5,085 nt of DNA from an uncultured Oscillospiraceae bacterium (GTDB lineage: Bacteria; Bacillota; Clostridia; Oscillospirales; Acutalibacteraceae): contig CABUAS010000095.1 in the NCBI GenBank assembly GCA_902489595.1, forward strand, positions 1-5,085, in the 5' to 3' direction. Positions 1 through 5,085 of the stretch are shown here, piece after piece. Each line of letters begins with the position of its first letter. Positions within the stretch are counted from its first letter, which is position 1. The notes beneath the pieces are model-generated. The model worked only from the letters and a program-made list of their open reading frames with translations. It did not search any database and had not been told where the DNA came from. Both the position numbers and the translations under genes were made by a program.

Positions 1-11
1 TAATATTTAAT

Positions 12-43
12 AAAAAAATGTTGATATACGCAAAAAAATGTTG
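12..43. repeat. Two copies of a 12-base direct repeat in the pgi promoter
   Basis: AAAAAAATGTTG occurs at 12-23 and again at 32-43, a 20-base period or roughly two helical turns. The first copy runs into the -35 box and the second fills the spacer up to the -10 box. It could be a site for a regulator or a curved A-tract element, but half of it is a plain A-run, so it may be chance. Confidence 0.4.
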
Positions 44-49
44 TATTAT
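21..49 (+). promoter_or_regulatory. Predicted sigma-A promoter of pgi
   Basis: A -35 box TTGATA (21-26) and a -10 box TATTAT (44-49) are separated by 17 bases, each one or two changes from consensus. Transcription would start near 56, leaving a short leader of about 28 bases before the pgi start. The surroundings are extremely AT-rich, so chance matches are easier here than usual, but spacing and position fit well. Confidence 0.6.
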
Positions 50-69
50 ATAGCAAGTTAAAAAATATG

Positions 70-76
70 AAAGAGG
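70..76 (+). promoter_or_regulatory. Ribosome binding site that decides the pgi start
   Basis: AAAGAGG ends at 76. It is only 1 base from the ATG at 78 but 7 bases from the in-frame ATG at 84. The usual spacing is 5 to 9 bases, so the second ATG is the better start. Confidence 0.65.
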
Positions 77-83
77 AATGGAT

Positions 84-1430
84 ATGCAGAAGTTAAAATT
101 AATTAATAAATATGCAGAAAAATTTGTTTCAGAAGCAGATATTAATGAAATGGCTCCCAAAGCAGTTGATGCTTTAAGAACGCTTCATTCTAAAAATGGC
201 GCAGGAAATGATTTTCTTGGCTGGGTTACTCTGCCTACAGATTATGATAAGGAAGAGTTTGCAAGAATTAAAAAAGCAGCCGAATACATTAAAACAAATG
301 CGGATGTTTTAATTGTAATCGGTATCGGCGGTTCATATCTCGGTGCAAGAGCAGTTATTGAGGCTTTAAAATCACCGAATTACAATGCGCTTGCTAAAGA
401 TACACCGCAGATTTATTTTATCGGCAACACAATCAGCCCCTCGATGCTTACTGAACTTCTTGAAATCTGTAAGGATAAAGATATTTGTGTAAATGTAATT
501 TCAAAGAGCGGCACTACTACAGAACCTGCTATTGCTTTCAGAGTATTCAGAGATCTTGTTTACAGCAAATATTCAAAAGAAGAGGCTGCAAAGAGAATTT
601 TTGCTACCACAGATAAAGCAAAAGGCACACTTAAAAACCTTGCAGATGAAGAAGGATATGAAACATTTGTAGTTCCTGATGATGTAGGTGGCAGATATTC
701 AGTTCTTACTGCTGTAGGTCTTTTGCCGATTGCTGTTGCAGGTATTGATATTGACGCTTTAATGAGCGGCGCAAAATTTGCACAGGATAGCCTTAACAGT
801 GAGGATATTAATGAAAATGACTGTCTTAAATATGCTGCAATACGCAACTGTTTATATGAACAGGGCAAAAAACTTGAATGTTTCATTTCTTATGAGCCTT
901 GCATGACAATGTTTAACGAATGGTTAAAACAGTTGTTTGCAGAAAGTGAAGGTAAAGACGGTAAAGGATTATATCCTGTATCCTGTGTATTTTCTACTGA
1001 TTTACATTCTGTCGGTCAGTATATTCAGGAGAGCGGTTCAAATCTTATGTTTGAAACCTGTATTAAGTTCAATACTCCGCTTGATGACTTTACTGTTACA
1101 GAGCAGGAGGGCAATATTGACGGTCTTAATTTCCTTGCAGGCAGAACACTCAGTTATGTAAATGAAAAGGCACGCCAGGGTACGCTCCTTGCTCACACAG
1201 AGGGTGGAGTACCAAATCTTATCCTTGAATCGGCAGCTATAGACGCTGAAAATCTTGGCTATATCATTTATTTCTTTGAAAAAGTTTGCGCTGTTTCAGG
1301 CTATATTCTGGGTGTAAATCCATTCAATCAGCCGGGTGTTGAGAGTTATAAAAAGAATATGTTTGCACTTCTCGGAAAACCCGGTTATGAAAATGAAAAA
1401 GAAAAACTTGAAAAAGAACTCGGTATATGA
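84..1430 (+). CDS. pgi: Glucose-6-phosphate isomerase
   Basis: This cytoplasmic enzyme interconverts glucose 6-phosphate and fructose 6-phosphate in glycolysis and gluconeogenesis. Using the ATG at 84 the protein has 448 residues, the usual size for the short Firmicutes form; an ATG at 78 would add two residues but lies too close to the ribosome binding site. Numbering from 84, the sugar-phosphate (SIS) loops GIGGSYLG (about 80-87) and SKSGTTTEP (about 140-148) are intact. Signature 1 is GGRYSVLTA (about 202-210) and signature 2 is NPFNQPGVESYK (about 412-423). The expected catalytic residues are present: Glu287 in FAESEGK, His308 in STDLHS and Lys423 in the last signature. The C-terminus is a charged Lys/Glu tail. 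The gene ends with tandem in-frame stops, TGA then TAA. The next gene starts 37 bases later without a visible promoter, so the two are probably co-transcribed. Confidence 0.97.
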   Translation: MQKLKLINKYAEKFVSEADINEMAPKAVDALRTLHSKNGAGNDFLGWVTLPTDYDKEEFARIKKAAEYIKTNADVLIVIGIGGSYLGARAVIEALKSPNYNALAKDTPQIYFIGNTISPSMLTELLEICKDKDICVNVISKSGTTTEPAIAFRVFRDLVYSKYSKEEAAKRIFATTDKAKGTLKNLADEEGYETFVVPDDVGGRYSVLTAVGLLPIAVAGIDIDALMSGAKFAQDSLNSEDINENDCLKYAAIRNCLYEQGKKLECFISYEPCMTMFNEWLKQLFAESEGKDGKGLYPVSCVFSTDLHSVGQYIQESGSNLMFETCIKFNTPLDDFTVTEQEGNIDGLNFLAGRTLSYVNEKARQGTLLAHTEGGVPNLILESAAIDAENLGYIIYFFEKVCAVSGYILGVNPFNQPGVESYKKNMFALLGKPGYENEKEKLEKELGI

Positions 1431-1467
1431 TAATATATAATTGAAATAAACCTTGGAGGAATCATAA

Positions 1468-1884
1468 ATGATTAAACTTATTATAGGTAATAAAGGCGCA
1501 GGCAAAACAAAAAAACTTATTGATTTAGTTAATGCGTGTGTTGAAAACTCAGACGGAAATGTTGTATGCGTTGAAAAAGAACCGAAACTCACATATGATA
1601 TTTCTTCTAAAGCAAGACTTCTTGAAACAGATACTTACCGTGTAAGCGGCTGCAAAGCATTCTATGGTTTCCTTGCAGGCATCTGCGCAGGCAACTATGA
1701 TGTTACAGATGTTCTTGTTGATGCTACATTTAAAATTGTGGGCAGAGATTACAGCAAACTTCCCCAGTTCTTTGAAATGCTTTCAGAACTTTCAACAGCA
1801 ACAGATGTTGACTTTGTTTTCACAATCAGTTGTGATAAGGAAGACTTACCTGTTGAAATCTTTGATTTTTGTGAAGAATTATAA
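1468..1884 (+). CDS. Small P-loop NTPase-like protein of unknown function
   Basis: I do not recognise a named family. The 138-residue protein begins with a beta strand followed by a clear Walker A motif, GNKGAGKT (residues 7-14), then a helix (KKLIDLVNACVEN). A second strand is NVVCVEKEP (31-39). A Walker B-like strand, TDVLVDA (80-86), ends in Asp85, but the following residue is Ala rather than the usual Glu. A further strand, FVFTISCDKEDLP (116-128), ends in Ser/Cys/Asp. This strand order resembles a minimal RecA/thymidine-kinase-like P-loop fold, but the protein is shorter than a typical thymidine kinase and has no zinc ribbon. It has no signal peptide or membrane segment, so it is probably a cytoplasmic nucleotide-binding protein. 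GGAGG (1455-1459) lies 8 bases before the ATG. It follows pgi in the same apparent operon and is closed by a terminator just downstream. Coding status is secure; function is not. Confidence 0.85.
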   Translation: MIKLIIGNKGAGKTKKLIDLVNACVENSDGNVVCVEKEPKLTYDISSKARLLETDTYRVSGCKAFYGFLAGICAGNYDVTDVLVDATFKIVGRDYSKLPQFFEMLSELSTATDVDFVFTISCDKEDLPVEIFDFCEEL

Positions 1885-1900
1885 TTTGATTAAAATTCTG

Positions 1901-1929
1901 ACGGGCCGATGCTGTCATCGGTCCGTTTT
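1901..1929 (+). terminator. Rho-independent terminator of the pgi unit
   Basis: An 11-bp stem (1901-1911 with 1916-1926, one G-T pair) carries a 4-base loop CTGT and is GC-rich at its core. It is followed by TTTT (1926-1929), a short T-run, and then by T-rich sequence. It begins 16 bases after the stop codon of the P-loop gene and precedes a new promoter, so it separates two transcription units. Confidence 0.85.
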
Positions 1930-1971
1930 CACCTTTAATCGCTTTTGAATTACTTTTTATAAAATTAAGTA

Positions 1972-2000
1972 TTGACAAAAGTGCTGCTTATATATATAAT
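1972..2000 (+). promoter_or_regulatory. Consensus sigma-A promoter of the yceD-rpmF-der-plsY unit
   Basis: TTGACA (1972-1977) and TATAAT (1995-2000) both match consensus exactly and are 17 bases apart, the ideal spacing. Transcription should begin near 2007, giving a leader of about 21 bases. This is the strongest promoter visible in the window and fits constitutive, growth-linked expression of ribosome-related genes. Confidence 0.9.
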
Positions 2001-2027
2001 ATTTAAAGCGTGAGATGAGGTGAAATC

Positions 2028-2525
2028 ATGAAAATTGACCTTACAAATCTGTTCAATGGCAATGATGAGGTTATTTCTGTTGATTACACTTTAAATCTTG
2101 AAAATCTTGTTTACAGTACATATAAACCGATAAAAAACGGAGCTTTAATAAAAGGTTCGGTTTTTAATAAGGCAGAAGTAGTTTATTTAAAACTTAATGT
2201 TTCGTTTGAATTTTTTGGTTTTTGTGACCGCTGTGCAGAAGATTTACAAAAACACATAAGTTTTGATTTAAACAAGATACTTGTTCAGAATTTGGCAAAT
2301 GATGTTGATTATGATGATTACATTGTTGCCGAAAACGGTGTTCTTGATTTAGATGAACTTATTGAAGAGGAAGTACAGTTGTTTTTACCGAGTAAAATGC
2401 TTTGCAGTGATGATTGTAAAGGTTTATGTTCAAAATGCGGTAAAAATCTAAATCTCGGCAAATGTGATTGCAAATCAGATGTTGACCCGAGAATGGAATT
2501 GTTACTTCAGTTACTTGATGAATAG
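2028..2525 (+). CDS. yceD: YceD/DUF177 family protein (large-subunit rRNA accumulation)
   Basis: Members of this family are encoded next to rpmF in many bacteria, and in E. coli and plants they are linked to 23S rRNA accumulation. The biochemical role is still poorly defined. The 165-residue protein has the family pattern: a CxxC pair in FCDRCAEDL (Cys66, Cys69), an acidic middle (about 91-115), and a cysteine-rich motif from Cys126 to Cys148 (SDDCKGLCSKCGKNLN, then GKCDC). It ends with the typical DPRMELLLQLL segment. Eight cysteines in CxxC-like spacing suggest metal binding, which is an inference. The start is supported by GAGGTGA (2017-2023), a few bases upstream of the ATG. The gene follows a consensus promoter and is 37 bases ahead of rpmF, the classical yceD-rpmF pair. 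Confidence 0.92.
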   Translation: MKIDLTNLFNGNDEVISVDYTLNLENLVYSTYKPIKNGALIKGSVFNKAEVVYLKLNVSFEFFGFCDRCAEDLQKHISFDLNKILVQNLANDVDYDDYIVAENGVLDLDELIEEEVQLFLPSKMLCSDDCKGLCSKCGKNLNLGKCDCKSDVDPRMELLLQLLDE

Positions 2526-2547
2526 TAAATAATTCATTTATTTGAAT

Positions 2548-2555
2548 AAAGGAGG
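2548..2555 (+). promoter_or_regulatory. Strong ribosome binding site of rpmF
   Basis: AAAGGAGG ends 7 bases before the ATG at 2563. A longer reading frame could begin at TTG 2542, but that codon lies upstream of this site and would add seven residues not found in L32. The site therefore fixes the start at 2563. Confidence 0.9.
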
Positions 2556-2562
2556 CTATAAA

Positions 2563-2748
2563 ATGGCAGTACCAGCAAGAAGAACATCAACAGCAAGAAA
2601 GAATAAGAGACGCTCAAGCGTTTGGAAAATGGATGCTCCTACACTTGTAAAATGTCCGAATTGCTCAGCTTACACTGTACCTCACAAGGTTTGTGCTAAC
2701 TGTGGATATTACAATGGCAAGGAAGTTATTGCTAAGGAAGAGGCATAA
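2563..2748 (+). CDS. rpmF: 50S ribosomal protein L32 (bL32), zinc-binding form
   Basis: This is a structural protein of the large ribosomal subunit. The 61-residue product starts with the hallmark MAVPARRTS, followed by a basic stretch RKNKRRS that contacts rRNA. The zinc finger has four cysteines, in CPNC (31, 34) and CANC (44, 47), so it is the zinc-dependent (C+) form. Length is normal for the family. It follows yceD by 37 bases, is read from the same promoter, and probably has high translation thanks to its strong ribosome binding site. A hairpin directly after the stop may reduce read-through into der. Confidence 0.98.
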   Translation: MAVPARRTSTARKNKRRSSVWKMDAPTLVKCPNCSAYTVPHKVCANCGYYNGKEVIAKEEA

Positions 2749-2754
2749 AATCTT

Positions 2755-2797
2755 ACAAGAATTTTCGGGCGGGCATAATATTGTCCGTCTTTCTTGT
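2755..2797 (+). terminator. Composite hairpin between rpmF and der; possible attenuator
   Basis: A 7-bp outer stem (ACAAGAA 2755-2761 with TTCTTGT 2791-2797) encloses a GC-rich inner stem (2767-2775 with 2782-2790, 9 pairs including several G-T) capped by a 6-base loop. A one-sided TTTTC bulge (2762-2766) separates the two stems. The inner stem is followed by TTTCTTGTT, a broken T-run, so it could end part of the rpmF transcripts. The whole structure stops 3 bases before the der ribosome binding site. With no other promoter visible before der, partial read-through is the likely mode. Confidence 0.55.
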
Positions 2798-2814
2798 TAT
2801 AAGGAGGTTGCATA

Positions 2815-4143
2815 ATGAGTAAGCCGGTTGTTGCCATAGTCGGCAGACCGAATGTCGGTAAATCTACTCTTTTTAACAAGTTAATAGGAACAAGACTGTC
2901 CATAGTTGACAATACGCCGGGAGTTACAAGAGATAGAATTTACGGCGATTGTGAATGGTTAAATCATAATTTTCTGCTTGTTGATACAGGCGGTATTGAA
3001 CCATATTCAGACGATGTTATTTTAAGCCAGATGAGAAGGCAGGCAGAGATTGCGATAGAAACTGCTGATGTTATAATCCTTGTAACGGATTTAACCTGCG
3101 GCGTTGTAGCAAATGACCATGAAGTTGCCTCTATGCTGCTTAAAAGCGGTAAGCCTGTTGTGCTCTGCGTTAATAAATGCGACAGTGTCGGTGAAATAGA
3201 CCCTGAATTTTATGAGTTTTATAATCTCGGAATCGGCGACCCGATTGCAGTTTCGTCTGTTCATGGACATGGAACAGGTGATTTGCTTGATGAAGTCATC
3301 AAGCATTTTCCTGAAAACGCTGAGGATGAAGACGACGACGAAATTATCAATGTTGCTGTTATCGGCAAACCGAATGTAGGCAAATCTTCGCTTGTAAATA
3401 AAATCTGCGGTGAAGACAGAGCAATCGTTTCAAATATTGCGGGAACTACAAGAGATACAACAGATACTTTCGTTGAAAATCAGTATGGTAAATTTAATTT
3501 CATAGATACCGCCGGTATAAGGCGTAAAAGCAAAATTAATGATGCTATTGAAAAATTCAGTATTATTCGCGCAAGAATGGCTGTTGAGAGAGCAAATGTT
3601 TGTGTTATAATGATAGATGCTACAGAAGGCTTTACCGAGCAGGATTCAAAAGTTGCAGGTATTGCACTCGAACAGGGCAAAGCCTGTATCATCGCAGTTA
3701 ATAAGTGGGACGCAGTTGAAAAAAACGGCAATACTATGAATGAATTTCGTAAAAAACTTGCAGTTGATTTTTCGTTTATGAGCTATGCTCCCGTTATGTT
3801 CATCTCTGCAAAAACAGGGCAGAGAATTGACAGGCTGTTTGAAATGATTGCTTTTGTTCATACGCAGAATTCGATGCGCATTTCTACGGGTAAGCTTAAT
3901 GAAGTTCTTTCCATTGCCACTGCAAGGGTTCAGCCTCCAACAGATAAAGGCAAAAGACTTAAAATATACTATATGACGCAGGCTTCAACAAGACCGCCTA
4001 CATTTGTATTTTTTGTCAATAATGCAGAGCTTTTTCATTTTTCTTATCAACGTTATCTTGAAAATCAAATAAGAGAAGTTTTCGGTCTTGACGGTACGCC
4101 TGTTCGTTTTATAATTCGTGAAAGGGGAGACAGTAAAAAATAA
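2815..4143 (+). CDS. der: Ribosome biogenesis GTPase Der (EngA)
   Basis: Der is an essential GTPase with two tandem G domains that binds the 50S subunit and is needed for its late assembly. In this 442-residue protein, G domain 1 has GRPNVGKS (10-17), TRDR (38-41), DTGG (57-60) and NKCD (120-123). G domain 2 has GKPNVGKS (184-191), TTRDT (211-215), DTAG (231-234), NKWD (296-299) and SAK (331-333). An acidic linker (about 167-176) joins them. The C-terminal KH-like RNA-binding domain (about 350-437) shows RPPTFVFFVN, the YQRYLENQIRE segment and GTPVRFIIRERG. All nucleotide-binding motifs are intact and the length is typical. AAGGAGG (2801-2807) lies 7 bases before the ATG. The stop codon overlaps the plsY start by one base, so translation of the two is probably coupled. 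Confidence 0.98.
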   Translation: MSKPVVAIVGRPNVGKSTLFNKLIGTRLSIVDNTPGVTRDRIYGDCEWLNHNFLLVDTGGIEPYSDDVILSQMRRQAEIAIETADVIILVTDLTCGVVANDHEVASMLLKSGKPVVLCVNKCDSVGEIDPEFYEFYNLGIGDPIAVSSVHGHGTGDLLDEVIKHFPENAEDEDDDEIINVAVIGKPNVGKSSLVNKICGEDRAIVSNIAGTTRDTTDTFVENQYGKFNFIDTAGIRRKSKINDAIEKFSIIRARMAVERANVCVIMIDATEGFTEQDSKVAGIALEQGKACIIAVNKWDAVEKNGNTMNEFRKKLAVDFSFMSYAPVMFISAKTGQRIDRLFEMIAFVHTQNSMRISTGKLNEVLSIATARVQPPTDKGKRLKIYYMTQASTRPPTFVFFVNNAELFHFSYQRYLENQIREVFGLDGTPVRFIIRERGDSKK

Positions 4144-4802
4144 TGGTTTATATTTCATTTATATCAATCGCTGTTATTTCATATCTGCTCGGCAGTCTTA
4201 ATTTTGGAGTAATTTTATCAAAAAAAATGGAAAAAGACGATGTCAGAAATCATGGCAGCGGCAATGCCGGTTCGACAAATATGATGCGCAGTTACGGCAA
4301 AAAAGCAGGAATTTTAACTATTTTAGGGGATATGCTTAAAGTATTCGTTGCAATTTTTATTGCAATTAAAATTTATGAGCATACGCCGATGCTCCTTGTA
4401 ACTAATCCGTTTTCAAATATAGTCTTATTTGTTAAAGCGTATGCAGGTTTTTTCTGCGTTTTAGGACATATTTTCCCTTGTTTCTTTAAATTTAAGGGAG
4501 GTAAAGGCGTTGCTACATCAGGCGGTATGGTTTTTGCCATTGACTGGAGAATTGCTTTAATATTGCTTGCAGTGTTTATCGTTGTTGTACTTGTTACAAA
4601 ATATGTTTCTCTCGGAAGTATTATAATGGCGGTATTATATCCCGTAATGATGTATCTGTTCTATCATGCGGCTGATTTGACGATTATTGCTGCTGTATTT
4701 ACGGTGATTGTTTTATTGACCCATATGCCTAATATCGCAAAATTAGTAACACACACAGAAAATAGGATTGATTTCAGTAAAATGAAAAAATCTTCAAAAT
4801 AA
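4143..4802 (+). CDS. plsY: Glycerol-3-phosphate acyltransferase PlsY
   Basis: This integral membrane enzyme transfers an acyl group from acyl-phosphate to glycerol 3-phosphate, giving lysophosphatidic acid, the first committed step of phospholipid synthesis in most Gram-positives. The 219-residue protein has about five hydrophobic spans (roughly 4-24, 56-76, 92-112, 136-152 and 157-193, the last possibly two). The three family motifs are present: GSGNAGSTN (38-46), GHIFPCFFKFKGGKGVATS (108-126), and a C-terminal HMPNIAKLVTHTENR (194-208). In the last motif a His stands where Gly is common. The acyl-phosphate donor is made by PlsX, not encoded in this window. The ATG overlaps the der stop (TAATG). 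A GGGGAG sequence (4124-4129) lies 13 bases upstream, rather far, so the gene probably relies on coupling to der translation. Confidence 0.96.
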   Translation: MVYISFISIAVISYLLGSLNFGVILSKKMEKDDVRNHGSGNAGSTNMMRSYGKKAGILTILGDMLKVFVAIFIAIKIYEHTPMLLVTNPFSNIVLFVKAYAGFFCVLGHIFPCFFKFKGGKGVATSGGMVFAIDWRIALILLAVFIVVVLVTKYVSLGSIIMAVLYPVMMYLFYHAADLTIIAAVFTVIVLLTHMPNIAKLVTHTENRIDFSKMKKSSK

Positions 4803-4805
4803 TAA

Positions 4806-4829
4806 AAACGGCAGTAATTTTTGCCGTTT
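4806..4829. terminator. First hairpin between plsY and rpmB
   Basis: An 8-bp stem (AAACGGCA 4806-4813 with TGCCGTTT 4822-4829) has an 8-base loop. It lies 3 bases after the plsY stop. On the - strand its stem is followed by further T bases (TTTTT then ATT), so it may serve as a backup terminator for rpmB. On the + strand the T-run is only three bases, so it is weak alone. Confidence 0.6.
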
Positions 4830-4839
4830 AAAAAAAATA

Positions 4840-4869
4840 AGCGTATGTTTTGCAACATACGCTGTTTTT
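4840..4869. terminator. Bidirectional terminator between plsY and rpmB
   Basis: A perfect 10-bp stem (4840-4849 with 4854-4863) with a 4-base loop TTGC. Reading +, it is followed by G and TTTTT (4865-4869), ending the plsY transcript. Reading -, the stem is followed by TA and eight T (4837-4830), ending the rpmB transcript. It is thus a strong two-way terminator for the convergent genes. Confidence 0.88.
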
Positions 4870-4877
4870 ATGCGAAA

Positions 4878-5063
4878 TTATGCTCTTTCAACCTTACCTG
4901 AACGAAGACATCTTGTGCACACATTAACTCTTTTAGGAGAGCCGTTTACAATAGCCTTTACCTTTTTAATGTTTGGTTTCCAAGTTCTGTTTGATCTTCT
5001 GTGTGAGTGAGAAACTTTAATGCCGAAAGTCATTTCTTTTCCGCAGTATTCACATTTTGCCAT
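4878..5063 (-). CDS. rpmB: 50S ribosomal protein L28 (bL28), zinc-binding form
   Basis: L28 is a small structural protein of the large subunit. The 61-residue product starts MAKCEYCGKEM and contains the family pattern GIKVSHSHRRSNRTWKPN (14-31), which is rich in basic and aromatic residues for rRNA contact. It also has a C-terminal VNVCTRCLRSGKV. Two CxxC pairs, Cys4/Cys7 and Cys49/Cys52, indicate the zinc-dependent (C+) form found in many Firmicutes. Length is normal. On the - strand AAGGAGGTG (5079-5071) lies 7 bases before the ATG, an excellent ribosome binding site. The promoter is outside the window. The gene converges on plsY and ends 8 bases before the bidirectional terminator. Confidence 0.97.
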   Translation of the reverse strand: MAKCEYCGKEMTFGIKVSHSHRRSNRTWKPNIKKVKAIVNGSPKRVNVCTRCLRSGKVERA

Positions 5064-5085
5064 CAGCGAACACCTCCTTATAAAT

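Noticed and set aside
560..886. Antisense open frame of 108 codons inside pgi
   Set aside because: It lies wholly within a well-conserved gene, its translation is Ser/Leu/Ala-rich without a recognisable motif, and it is best explained as a shadow of the pgi frame.
1296..1592. Antisense open frame of 98 codons across the pgi/P-loop gene junction
   Set aside because: It overlaps two supported genes on the other strand, its C-terminal part is a phenylalanine-rich shadow of Lys/Glu codons, and I see no ribosome binding site for it.
1664..1948. Second + strand frame overlapping the P-loop gene and the terminator
   Set aside because: It is an out-of-frame shadow that runs through a clear terminator hairpin, with a low-complexity Gln/Leu-rich product.
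1930..2027. Possible riboswitch or T-box leader before yceD
   Set aside because: The predicted transcript start near 2007 leaves only about 21 leader bases, too short for a structured sensor.
2532..2547. Short inverted repeat ATTCA/TGAAT before rpmF
   Set aside because: Only five AT-rich pairs, with no T-run after it; not convincing as a terminator or operator.
2542..2562. Upstream TTG start for rpmF
   Set aside because: It lies before the ribosome binding site and would prepend residues encoded by the Shine-Dalgarno itself; L32 proteins begin MAVP.
4664..4858. Antisense open frame over the plsY 3' end
   Set aside because: It starts inside conserved plsY sequence, spans the terminator hairpins and has no similarity I recognise.

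Overview
The window is a dense stretch of bacterial housekeeping DNA. Six genes run on the + strand, and a ribosomal protein gene enters from the right on the - strand. The DNA is AT-rich, genes start at strong purine-rich Shine-Dalgarno sites (AAGGAGG type), and promoters fit the sigma-A consensus. The proteins are Firmicutes-like: a Clostridia/Bacilli-type glucose-6-phosphate isomerase of about 450 residues, two-GTPase-domain Der, PlsY, and cysteine-containing L32 and L28. Together this suggests a low-GC Gram-positive anaerobe of the Clostridia (Ruminococcaceae/Oscillospiraceae-like). That placement is an inference from gene style, not from a search.

Layout. Positions 1-77 hold a promoter and ribosome binding site for pgi. 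pgi (84-1430) is followed after 37 bases by a small P-loop NTPase-like gene of unknown function (1468-1884). A strong hairpin terminator (1901-1929) closes this first unit. A near-perfect sigma-A promoter (1972-2000) then drives a second unit: yceD/DUF177 (2028-2525), rpmF for L32 (2563-2748), der (2815-4143) and plsY (4143-4802). A composite hairpin lies between rpmF and der and may attenuate transcription. der and plsY overlap by one base (TAATG). The convergent gene rpmB (L28, - strand, 4878-5063) faces plsY across a 75-base gap. Two hairpins in that gap, with T-runs in both directions, act as a bidirectional terminator.

How the genes fit together. pgi serves glycolysis. yceD, rpmF, der and rpmB all concern the large ribosomal subunit: an rRNA/50S accumulation factor, two zinc-type 50S proteins and a 50S assembly GTPase. 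plsY makes lysophosphatidic acid for membrane phospholipids. The second unit therefore links 50S biogenesis with membrane lipid synthesis, a pairing common in Firmicutes, though here der and plsY follow rpmF where plsX often sits. No mobile element, CRISPR array, tRNA or rRNA is visible. I do not see a new multi-gene system. The least explained item is the small P-loop protein behind pgi.
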